A stretch of 64,000 nt of DNA. Source: Enoplolaimus lenunculus (Eukaryota; Nematoda; Enoplea; Enoplida; Thoracostomopsidae). Shown in pieces: positions 1-27,662 of this stretch. Below the pieces are notes generated by a model. It did not search any database. It was not told the origin of the DNA and saw only the letters and a program-made list of their open reading frames with translations. A program made the position numbers and the translations under genes. Numbering within the stretch: the first letter of the stretch is position 1; every line of letters begins with the position of its first letter. Location of the stretch: assembly GCA_030248215.1 (NCBI GenBank), contig JASANG010003643.1:40785-104784 (forward strand). The letters are read 5' to 3'.

Positions 1-247
1 CCGAACTAACTTTCGCTGCCACTTCTCGATCGATACTGAGCGGAAAGTCGATCTTTGACTGACTTTGACACTACGTACGTAACTTACGGCAACAATGATC
101 AATTATTCATTGAATGAACTATCCTTAATTCACACATTTGGAATATATATACATATTAAAGTAAGTAAGTAGGCATAAAACAAATGTTCGTACGGCGAAA
201 CAACACTGCATAAAAATTTTTTTGCTACGTATATTTCAATGACTGTG

Positions 248-642
248 CAGGATGCAACCTGGGGATTCCGATTCCGATCAAAAGTCCAATTCAAAACGAG
301 TTCCGATTCCGATCGCACAATCAATCGGGATCGGAATTTGGCAATTTTAATTATTAAATGTTACTTGTTGCGATACGTTGCATAAAAATTCTGGATCGAT
401 TATTTATCTATTAAATTACTTTCGATGAGTTAACCAATCGATAATTGAATATAGTTTAGCTTTCACAGAGTCAAAAATCATCGTCAACTTATTCACACAA
501 GCTTTATGAAAATTGTTGCCAACCAACAGACACTCTAGATCAACATTATATTTGTCAATACAATTTATCCGTGTATACAGTCACAAAATTTCCAAGTTCC
601 GATTCCGATTCCGCTATAATCCAGTTCCGCTTTGCACCCTGA
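248..642. mobile_element. MITE relic of the CAGGGTGCAAC-end family
   Basis: Starts with CAGGATGCAACC and ends with TTTGCACCCTG, its approximate inverse. The interior repeats the motif GATTCCGATTCCGATC. The same ends recur at 1281-1702, 15509-16288 and 45887-46258, so this is a dispersed non-autonomous DNA element. No transposase is seen. Confidence 0.6.
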
Positions 643-904
643 CTATGTGGTAATGTACTATCCTTATTACAACCTGTATATATGTCGTAGCGTAAATTGT
701 TACACCGGGTATTATGCTACGCATAGTAACGAGAGCGAGGAAAAAAAGCACAGTATGCTCGTCGTAGCTTATTGCTTAATGTTACTAACAACAAGACTTT
801 GTTATGCATGTTCGTACATAAGTAATTTACCTTAGCTTGATAGTAGTATAAATACTCTCTTGCTAAATTTCGGCTTGTCTATATATACGTAGGACACGTA
901 AGTA

Positions 905-1283
905 TATACGTCGTAGCCGAAACCGTAATTCAGCCCAATGCCGAATTGGGCTAGTCCAGCACGGAATTACAACTTGGGCTAGCCCACGGCGTAGTTTTTT
1001 TTCTCTGCTACAAGTGCACGCTTTGTGAATGGTTACTACTTTACTGTTATATTCAAATACGATTAGCTGAATGCGAATACTCTTTTTCTGATTGGCTAAG
1101 TATTCGTTAAGTACCTGTTGGCAACCAAGTAGTTTGTCTTACTAAGCTAATTTGCCGCTATCAAGTATCCAATCACAAAACGCGCAGCTTGATCAGATAT
1201 CATTTCGCCTTGGGCTAGCCCTCCAAGTCGTAATTCCGCTTTCGACTAGCCCAATTCGGAATTGGGCTGAAATACGACTTACA
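905..1283. mobile_element. Palindromic MITE with AGCCCAATNCCGAATTGGGCT ends
   Basis: Both ends carry an inverted repeat of roughly 75 bp containing CCGAATTGGGCTAGTC and then GGGCTAGCCC. The left arm begins near CGTCGTAGCCG; the right arm ends near TACGACTTACAG. The AT-rich centre has no coding potential. It directly abuts the next element at 1281. Confidence 0.65.
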
Positions 1284-1702
1284 GGGTGCCTCCGGTCCGG
1301 ACCTTTTTTCAACTTCCGGTTATGCTAAATTTTACCGGAACTATAAATTATGGTATTAATTTTTGTTGATGGAAATTAAACATTTTACTAAAAATGTCGA
1401 TAAAATAAAATACTAAAATAGATTTGATTAGTATAGTGTATGCGTATAAGCCTTGACAATCGCCGAAAATAAACCGTAGAAGGTAGATTTCGCTTGCGTG
1501 GATACTGAAAATCTAAAATACATCAGATTAAGTATATGTATATACAAACCTATCTTTAACTAGGGTTATTTCAACAATAATATATGTACTAAAAAAGAAA
1601 ACTAAAAACAATTTTCCGATAGCATGTATTGTTAACATTCGAGTTCCGGCAATGTTTTCAAATTACAGTCCTGGTAAATTATAATTCCGGTTGCACTCTA
1701 AT
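1281..1702. mobile_element. MITE of the CAGGGTGCAAC-end family
   Basis: Begins CAGGGTGCCTCCGG and ends in CCGGTTGCACTCT, an inverted match to the family ends. The centre is AT-rich and non-coding. The diverged ends suggest an old copy. Confidence 0.55.
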
Positions 1703-2930
1703 TTTGCATTTATACGTATATATTCGCATCGCATAAATACATATCCCAATGTAATATAACGCATAAAATCCAAAATAGCACTAGCATTCAATGATTACTG
1801 TATTGTGTATTATTCAACAATTTCAACCGTAAGGGCGAAGCAATACTTGTTAATCATTTTAAAGTTAGCTGGTACGGTCCGTCATCGTACGTCGCCTTCC
1901 GGTATAATACGTATATACCACACGGTGACGGACGGCACCGCACGACAAGTATAGCGCTACCGTAATCCGGCCACAAACCAGCCTAGTCAACTATTGATCA
2001 TACGTCACGTCCATTCGGAATGTTATCATTAGCAAGAAATATTCCCTTTGTTGAGAACCAACCAATACCACTCCTAGCACAACCTGAATATCGATAGTCT
2101 CGTTCCACGTGCCGTATCCATCCCCCTCATCAAGCGCAAAAATCTACCATCGGGTACAATGCACAGAGAACCATTCCATTATCTAGAACCTTTACTAAAG
2201 CAAGCAAAACAAACAACAAAAACATTGTTTTTACCCTTTCCACCTCGTGTACACTCCCAATCGTGTATAATTAGGTATCCACTGAGACTCCCAGTTTCGT
2301 CAACATTTCGTTGAAAACATCGCCTGATATAGTCCGATCAACCAGTGCCGCCGTACACGTTCGCCTTGACGTCAACTTGGCCATATTCCAAAAAATACTA
2401 AACAAAAAAACGCCACTACTGACTAGTTTGATGTTGGTATATTAATATTCAGGCAGGTATGCAGCGATCACCCGATCCAAAACACAACAATGGATGGGAG
2501 TCTTAATGAAAAACTTAACACTGAAAATGTCACAAAACATCGTTTTCGTATTTCTCAAAACACAAGTTGCATACTTACGTACGCAGTATTAAGCTAGAGC
2601 TCATCATAAAACACATTTACATACGCAATACATCCACAACCATTTTTTAACTTAACATAGCTAGCATAAGTAGCATTTGAGAAACATATTCAACCGAACG
2701 GTAACAGCTGTCTGGACATACCACAACGTCCATGACACAAAACCTCACAACTTAATCCTTTTAAATCCCCATCGTTTACATACCACCACTTATGTATCAT
2801 TTACATACCCCCACTTTCGACGAGTGATTAATTTTGCGTAACTGTTAATAGAGTTGCCAACCAAGCTAGCACTACCATAATACTGTTTAGAACTACAACA
2901 ATCAAGCCAACTGCAGCTTTCACTCTTGGA

Positions 2931-20149
<17,219 letters not shown>

Positions 20150-21107
20150 TCTACAATAAATTGATTGATCGATTTAATCATGACTTTTTCGAATAGCTGT
20201 AGAATTTCCGCTAACAAGACAAATATGACTTTCGTAACACAGTTGTAGTGATAATTAAACCTGCAAACAAACGATAAGCTGAATGATGAGACAAAATTGA
20301 AAGTCACAAAATACTAATTCGTATTACCTTGAGCTCAGTGGGAAGTGAAATGAAAAACACTTATTTAAATTTTTCTTTTGGAATTATCAAGAACTGTTTC
20401 AGTTGGCAACACAAGAACCCTCTTCGAAATTTATACGACGTGACCCCCTTTCAAAAATCCTGGTGACGCCCATGGCTTTATTCACTCGCAGAATAAAAAC
20501 ACAAATCTTTCAGTCTTAGGTCTGTTGATATTGGAAAGCGTTGAAATAACTCGCTAAAATTACAGAAAAATTTCGAGATCTGGCTAAGTCATAGTTTTTC
20601 AAAACTATACACCAAAAGAAATCGGGGTCCCCCACATTTCCAAAATGAAAAGAGGAAAGTCTAGCTATCACATCTCAGCGTAATATTTATTAAGCAAAAC
20701 ATTCAAACATAAACTTGAGATCGAAGAAGAAAAATAAAAAAGATTAAACTGAGGATTTACTTCGACCTATTACCTATGTGTAAAATGTGGGCCTATATAT
20801 AAATCCTAGACGGACTTTTTATCTGTGGGTGCTATGAAGTAATCACAAGCTTGTTTTAAGAAAAGATAAGTATAAGCTGGGTCTTCAAACAGAACTGTAA
20901 AGTTCGATTTAAACTTAAGCTGGCATTTCGACAAGTTTGATAATTATCAGGCGACAAATTGTCATAATAAAATTTTGTTTATTGTTTCAAAAGACAACTT
21001 TCATGATGCGGGTCACGGTTTATAGCCACAAATGGAATGAAACGTGAATGTTAAAGTTCGGACCTCGGGCGGACACAACAAACTGAAATCATACGACATC
21101 TGCATCC

Positions 21108-22836
21108 TTTAATGGGTCATCCACGTAAATACTGTCTACGCTACTATAAAAATTGTTTACACACCTGGTTCTATGGGCGGGAAAAAACGACGATGTTCTT
21201 AAGCTATAAAGACTTAACATTTGGTAGCAGCTCCTTCGGAGCGACTAAGGGCTGTAGGTGGCTATGCCACACTTAAACCTATTTCAAACTAAAAACTAAA
21301 ACTAAAAATAAAACCCTATATCAAAACCACATCTTAAGGGAGTCCCTGGCTCCACCTAGTCTCTCTTAGAACTTAAGTTAGGCTTAGGCGTTGCGACAAG
21401 GCGTAGAAATTTGTAAAACTATGCTATGGCGGCTGTGTCCGCAATGTAACTTACCTGGGGCCCTGCGTGGCCATTTAGTACTTGTTGATTAGTATCGCAT
21501 TATTTAGTTGGCTGGATCTGCGAATAAGGACATAGCTAGGCTATGTCAGCACCAATATGGTGCTTTGTTCTTGTGTGTGTCTCCAGTTATTGTTGTTGTT
21601 GTTGAAGGTACCGGATGTGTGGCTCTGGACCTCAACCGCATTGCGGACACCCAATTGTGGGTGTCGGCAAAAATGCAAATGAGGTCGAGATGCCGAAATG
21701 GGTAGCCAGGACCGGAATCAGTAATCTACTTCTGACTAGTTGAAATCGGTGCGCGAACTTACAATTATCGGCTTGTGTATTTCTACAGTTTTTACGGTGT
21801 TTATTGCGAATCTCTCGGAAAGTAGCGGACTTGGGTAAGTAAGGCTTAGTCGAATTCGGTTAAGAATTGTCACGGAGGCTGAAGGATGTGAAGGAAATCA
21901 GGCATTACGGATATAGTTGTGTTGCGCAGGGCGCAGAATTTACCCAGTATTGGATACTGGTGTTATGTGCTAAAAGGGAAACTTGGGGTATTTAAGGGAA
22001 CCTGGGAAAAGTAGTCTAATAAATCTAACGGGGTTAGATTTATTATTCTACAACGGCTGGGCCAAATCTAACGGGGTTAGATGGGTCGGAAATTTGGTGT
22101 AACTCTAACGGGGTTAGAGTACACGGTTTTACGGGGTGTAATTCTAACGGGGTTAGGATTGCACGGATTCTGGAAAACAGCAAAAGTATTGGGTACGGTA
22201 AAGCCAGTGGCTGGATTAAACCAGATTCAGACGTCGGCTTTAAGGATTCCGGGTCGGGTTGCCAGTTAAATTGCATAACCTGTAATTTGCTGGTATTGAA
22301 TATTGAATATTTGGTGTCATACGGGTTTCGGGTTGGGACTTTTAATAAATATTTACCGGCCGCGTTTACTAAATCAGAGCGATAAGCATACATCGAGTAA
22401 AGAACATAACAGGCGATACAGGGTGCAGGCTTAAGTCTAAATCACGAACTTCTCACAAGGGCAACGTAGGCACTTTCTACACTCAGTCTTTGACTATACT
22501 AGTCTCTTCGGACAGACTATGTATAATCACCAAGCAAAGCACCTTCGGACAAACTTTGTGTTATGAAATATTAAGCTAAGTCCCTTCTGGCAGACTCTGG
22601 ACAAAGCAATTGTCATTTAAATAACGTATTGACAATTCAGCAAGGGTATGGACGGCGACGTGACCAAGCATAGGTCGTTTAGAGAGAGTGCGAGTTGTCA
22701 GCAGAGTCTACACAGGATATGAGTGACATTTGGACATGTAATTTGGAAACTATAAAACTACAGACTTTAGGGGCTCGTATGCGGGGACAATTTTTTGCAG
22801 TAGAGTAGACAGTATAACTTGGATGACCCATGAAGG
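21108..22836. mobile_element. 1.7 kb element bounded by about 57-bp inverted repeats and carrying a hairpin array
   Basis: The left end holds ATGGGTCATCCACGTAAATA followed by CTGTCTACGCTACTATAAAA. The minus strand at 22836-22780 reads ATGGGTCATCCAAGTTATAC followed by CTGTCTACTCTACTGCAAAA, an extended inverted match. Inside are four copies of CTAACGGGGTTAG at 37-43 bp spacing (22025, 22068, 22105, 22144) and three further small hairpins with CTTCGG or CTTCTGG loops (about 22490-22600). No transposase frame is visible, so it is probably a non-autonomous DNA transposon; the superfamily is not assigned. Confidence 0.55.
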
Positions 22837-23176
22837 GTTGAAATCATTGCGGATTTGCTCCTTGAACCTTGCCAAATGCAGTAAGCATTTGATACATCAA
22901 CTGCTGCGATGTTGGTTAGAACAGAAAAAGCAAAAGATTTAGACACCAAGGCATCGTCGACATTAATATTTTTGTGTCTGCCAAGACTTTTAGGTGTCGT
23001 GGCGACACTTTCGCAATGTTTGTGATGGCTCATCGGTTTATGAGGGGTAGACATGGCGGAGTTAAAAATTCAAGAAAAAAAAGGAAAATCAAAACCACAA
23101 TAGACACTGTTTCAACCATCAGCTCCATTTGGCACGTCGTTCATGCTGTACCAAACGACCTGATGACACAAATTTT

Positions 23177-23432
23177 GGCCCATGTATAGAACAGGGCCAC
23201 AACAGTATTATAAGCATATTCTTAAGCCTAAGCGTAAGCATACGCCTAAGCCTAAGCGTAAGCATACGCCTAAGCCTGAGCGTAAGCATACGCCTAAGCC
23301 TAAGCGTATGGACGATCCTCAGCCTAAACCTAAGCCTAAGCAAGCCTAAGCACAAATTTTAGTCTAAAGCTTAAACTGACTCTATTATAGCCCCTCCTCA
23401 AAACGATCCGACCATGTTCTATACATGGGCCC
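23177..23432. mobile_element. Hexamer MITE (TTAGGC-core family), subtype a
   Basis: The ends are GGCCCATGTATAGAACAGG and its inverse near TTCTATACATGGGCC. The interior is a degenerate GCCTAA/GCGTAA hexamer tract followed by TAGTCTAAAGCTTAA. About ten further copies in the window share this plan. Confidence 0.7.
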
Positions 23433-23966
23433 AAATTTTTTTGATGTTTGTGGTACGCTATACAATTTTCTGCGTCGCCCGAATGTAGCCAAAATCAACG
23501 ACTGTACAAAAATCAAAATACTACATGATCGGAGGTGATCCGGACACTTTTAGGTTGTGTAATCCATTCAGTGAAACTTCGACGATATTTATGGATGCGT
23601 TACAACCCGTGTCAGAGTTCAAAATCCGCAGATGCCCGAGCAACTATAGAAGCTGGCGGGTTGGTAAAACAAACTCAAATGCGTATATGTTGTAATCGTG
23701 TTGGCTGTAAAAAGTATTTTGTCATAAGGCTTTTTAAGGCACTGGTCCTATTTATGACAATCTATAGTCTGTCAGAAAGCCTAAAAGCCTAAGCCTAAGC
23801 AAAAAAATTATAATCCAGAATCTAAACCTACTCTTTTAAAACAACCAGAAACCTCTACGCCCCTTAACGTAACATGGGTCATTTTGTTGATGCTAGTGCT
23901 ATCAAACCACTCACCGAAGTTTTCGATATCGATCTATGAGCCATCGAAATCCGATTCAAACTTTGC

Positions 23967-24300
23967 GGCCAATGTTACCTTAAGGGGCGTAACAGTATAG
24001 ATTTAATGTATTCTTAAAGCCTAAGTCTAAGCCTAAGCGTTGCAAAAATGACTTCCTAAGCCTAAGCCTAAAGCCTAACACTAAAACCTAAGCAAAAAAA
24101 TGTAATATAGAATCTAAACCTACACTGCAAAAAATGCTGAGACAAATTGACTCTCTCCGAAATAGGCTTTTCTTGACTACACAAACTGAGTCAAAATTCG
24201 ACTCCGACTTAGTCAAATTCGACTCAATTTGCCTCATCATTTTTTCCAGTGTACTCATTTGAAGAACCACCAGAAACCTGGACGCTCCTTAAAGTAACAT
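23967..24300. mobile_element. Hexamer MITE, subtype b, interrupted by a GAGTCAAATTTGACTC element
   Basis: The left end is GGCCAATGTTACCTTAAGG and the right end has CCTGGACGCTCCTTAAAGTA. The interior is CCTAAG repeats. A palindromic element at 24125-24253 (CACTGCAAAAAATG ends, GAGTCAAATT interior) has inserted in it. A fragment of the same subtype precedes it at about 23780-23880. Confidence 0.65.
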
Positions 24301-25359
24301 TCTGCTATTCTAAAAGTAATAGCAGGTTTGCGTAGGCTAAATTGAACGTTGCCAATCAGATATGATTATTTGAACAGTCACAAAACCGTTAACCAATCTG
24401 CGTTGGTTTGACTTCAATTTGTTAGGCCACCCACTATTTGGATGGGGGTCGATGTAGTAGTAAATACAACGATTCTGCACAAAAATTATTCTTTCGCTTA
24501 GAATATAAGGGGAGCATTTCGCTTGTCTAAAGCCAGGAAAACTATTCTCTGTTTTCGGTTTCCGTTATTTTTACTATCCGTTTACACACAGACAGAGACA
24601 AAACATTGTCCAAGCTGCATAAGTATTGTAGTAAACCCGAATAAGAAGGGAGACTGATATACATTTGGCTTCTTTGGTTACTAAATGTTCAATTTTATTC
24701 CACCATCCGCCACTTTTCGTTACTAATATATATCCGGTATTGCAACTTGCCGTTGAATTAAATGTTTTTTCTTGAATCAGAAGCTTGAGTGATAATGCAA
24801 AGTTATCATGCTGTGTGTCTGTTAGATATGATTCCGCCATACGCAAACCTAGTCATGTAACTAACTCAGTAGACATTTTTAAAATGATCATATGATATTG
24901 AAAGACAAACGTGACCGATACATGATTGTAGCAGACAACTACAGTTTTTGGAATGTCTATTGCTTACATCTCGGACAAAATGTTACCCAATATTGAGAGT
25001 GTGACAAAACGTGACCAGAGCTGCACCATTTATAATGTGAACCCCGCATCAGCAGTGTATTGCAGCGTTTGTTTTTTATGACTGCACATGAGTATTAAAA
25101 GCAGAATGACTTGTAAAAAAACTATGCCGAGACCCGACACCGAGTAATCCTATAACAAAATGGAATTGCTCTTTTGAACGTTCAACTCAACGCGTAAATT
25201 GAAAACCGAAAATTATATCAGAACGGAATTTGAGTGCAAAATTTAAAGACTTCATTTTCAATTTCCAATTTGATGTTGAAAACGGATGACTTCCATTTAC
25301 CAGTTGAGAATGCAAAAGTTATACATCCACAGCGCGCACACAAATTAAAGTGGACGGTG

Positions 25360-25860
25360 CATTTTAAGTGTACTTTCAAAACTTAGGTATGCTTTAAGAT
25401 TCGAAATCAACTTTATTTGGTCCTGGAATCATTTACGCACTACAATTATAGATAATTGACATTTATGGACTCTGATAAGGGTTTATGGACTCTATCCGCT
25501 TATTGACTCTTATTAGGGAAACGGATTCCTACGAGCAAAAAAGTATTTCTTAATTTATTCAGAAAAATATTTTCTATGGCAAATCTGAAAACTTTTTTCT
25601 GATATTTAAGACAATTTTTCTGAAAACAACTGGAAAACGTTAAATTTTCAGACTTTATTTCAAAACTTTTTTTGAAAACTTTTCTGTTATAACCGAAATG
25701 CTTTTCAAGTGCATTTTGCTAATTATATTTCTTAAATGTAAAAATTTTTTTCTTAAATATCACAAATATTATTTTGAATGTATTGACTGGATCTCAAAAT
25801 GTGCACCCCTCTTATTAGTCCCCTCTTATTCGGGTCACTACACTATAATGCTATTATTTC
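25360..25860. mobile_element. CCCGAATAAGAGGG-end MITE interrupted by an AT-rich element
   Basis: The family body (GGACTCTATCCGCTTATTGA) and the end TTATTCGGGTCACTACA are separated at about 25538-25795 by an inverted relic of the TTCAGAAATACTTTTTTGTG element seen at 29075 and 40022. A fragment of the same family lies at about 24617-24840. Confidence 0.5.
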
Positions 25861-26276
25861 TCCGCTCTAAATATTTAAATTTTTCGTATTGGCTGCAATA
25901 CTTCGACTATAGCAAAGTCCCAGTTACCAGCCTTTTTGGCATAAACATGACTTGTTTACAACAGGAATCATATTACATTTTCAAATACGCGGCGGCCGTT
26001 TCATCCAAATGATGCGCACATCTCAGACTTTTTCTTTTCGCATTTAAATTTTAAGAAAGAATATATTGTTTCTCGTTTCGTTGTCAATAATGAAATCTTA
26101 AACGTTAAGTTTTAGGAAACCAGTGAAAATTAAAAAGTAAAATTGAAATTTGAAATAATACAAATCATACGAAATTTTAGTCAAATAAAGTTTGTATGGT
26201 TCGTTTTAACGCGTTGATTGCTGTAATACAAAAAAATCATTGCGTTTATAGTTGCCGCTCAGGTCATAAAACAAGT

Positions 26277-26430
26277 GGGCCAATGTAAAGAACATGGGAG
26301 AAACAGTATTATAAGCATATTCGTAAGCCAAAGCCTAAACCTAAGCCTAAGCGTAAGAATGAGCATAGTCCTAAGCCTAAGCGTAAGCCTATGCCAAAGC
26401 CAAGCAAAAATAGTCTAAAGCTGAAGGTAT
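26277..26430. mobile_element. Hexamer MITE, truncated subtype a copy
   Basis: Left end GGCCAATGTAAAGAACATGG, then AGTATTATAAGCATATTC and a CCTAAG-like tract to AGTCTAAAGCTGAAGG. The right inverted end is missing. Confidence 0.6.
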
Positions 26431-27085
26431 GAAGCGCAGTAATTGTTTTTGTCATTAGCTATGTACCAGGGTGTAGAGGGATATCCGTTTCCGGTTAAAA
26501 TTGGTGTCCGTTTCCGTTAATATATAAATACAGGAAATTACGTTGTTTTTTGCTCAAAAATTAGTTGTAAATCACGCGTATATATCACGCAATTTTTACT
26601 ACAGATATGCTGCGATTGTTCGAAATGAAATAGAAATTACGAAATTCATCCAAACTTTTAAAATTTTCGGTGCGTCCGCTATTTTTACTTTAAATTTTTG
26701 CAAAGCCCAATCAATATTAGCATACCTCAATTGTCCTGACAGAAACAAAACATCCTTGAATGTTTTATACTTTAAAATCCATTTTCTGTTTCCGCTATCT
26801 TTACTATCTGTTAACGCCCGGCAATAGGTATGCCATATATCTCATGTTACCAGGGTGCAACCGGAGGCGAAAATTATTGCACCCGGAGGTCAACAAAACT
26901 TGACGGAGACGGAGGTGAAACCGTGTTGACGCGAAATTGGGTAGTTTTTACAATGTTTAATTGGTAAATTTTAGCAAATATCTATGGTTAATTTTTATGG
27001 TAGTGGTCACCTTAATTCAGGATACTACTCGCCCGCTCGTGCGAGCTTGTTTTGAATGGAGTCGAACGGTAGGAGTCAGGAATCT

Positions 27086-27375
27086 GCCTACTGTAGTGAC
27101 CCGAATATATAAAATGGGTAATAAGAGGTGGGTTCCCATTTTTATTCCCAATCAATAGCAGTCCGTATCCCTAATAAAGAGTTCATCAGCGGATAGAGTT
27201 CATAAATCCTAATTAGAGTCTACTGAGTGATAAACCGTAAACCACACTTAAGTTTTGAAAGTATATACAATAACCTTGCATTTATCGTCAAGCTTTTGAT
27301 ACAAGACAAATAAACGTTTAACTCATCGGATAGTTGCAATACCGGATATATATCAGTAACGATGGGTGGCAGTGT
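27086..27375. mobile_element. CCCGAATAAGAGGG-end MITE, partial
   Basis: Begins CTGTAGTGACCCGAATATA, continues with the family body (CAATCAATAGCAGTCCGTAT; ACCGGATATATATCAGTAA) and ends near AAAATAAACAACAGT without the far inverted end. It lies just upstream of GNS. Confidence 0.6.
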
Positions 27376-27662
27376 ATGGGTTGAAAATAAACAACAGTAC
27401 TTAAAAGTGAAGTTTCAAATCTTTTAATTACGCAGCGTATAAAATCCTTGAGATCCGCCGTTGTCGCACTTACAGACAGGGCCGGAACACCCACCGCCCA
27501 TACCGCCCGTTCGGAAGGGCCCTAACGTAGACAAGATTCAAAACAAAAAATTTGAAAAATTTTGAACATCGCAAGTGGGGCCGACCCCGGAATTTGGGCG
27601 AGGGCCGCACCCCCAGTCTGCTTCGGCACTGCTTGCCGATGTCAGGCAGACGACGTTAATAC

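Larger units (their letters stand above)
1..2930. other. Gene-free flank with MITE relics and the probable 3' flank of the regulator
   Basis: No coding exon is supported. The left half holds three short inverted-repeat elements, listed separately (248-642, 905-1283, 1281-1702). About 1869-1965 has a GTACGG/CCGTAC-rich relic related to 37565-37747. 1966-2930 has no recognised repeat and probably includes the 3' UTR of the minus-strand regulator; I did not find a convincing polyadenylation signal. Confidence 0.5.
20150..27662. other. Divergent intergenic region between the regulator and GNS
   Basis: No coding exon is supported in 7.5 kb. A likely non-coding first exon of the regulator ends at a donor after 20328 (CTCAAG/gtaata on the minus strand). 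The rest holds the inverted-repeat element at 21108-22836 and the MITEs listed separately. 24857-25360 and 25860-26270 are AT-rich with nothing recognised. A promoter for each gene should lie here, but I cannot point to one. Confidence 0.5.

Noticed and set aside
21200-21480. TTGGTAGCAG followed by a hairpin as a primer-binding site of an LTR element
   Set aside because: No flanking long repeats and no gag or polymerase frame nearby; the surrounding inverted ends suggest a DNA element instead.
22025-22156. CTAACGGGGTTAG array as a CRISPR array
   Set aside because: Only four short units, spacers of 24-30 bp that are themselves repetitive, and an animal genome context.
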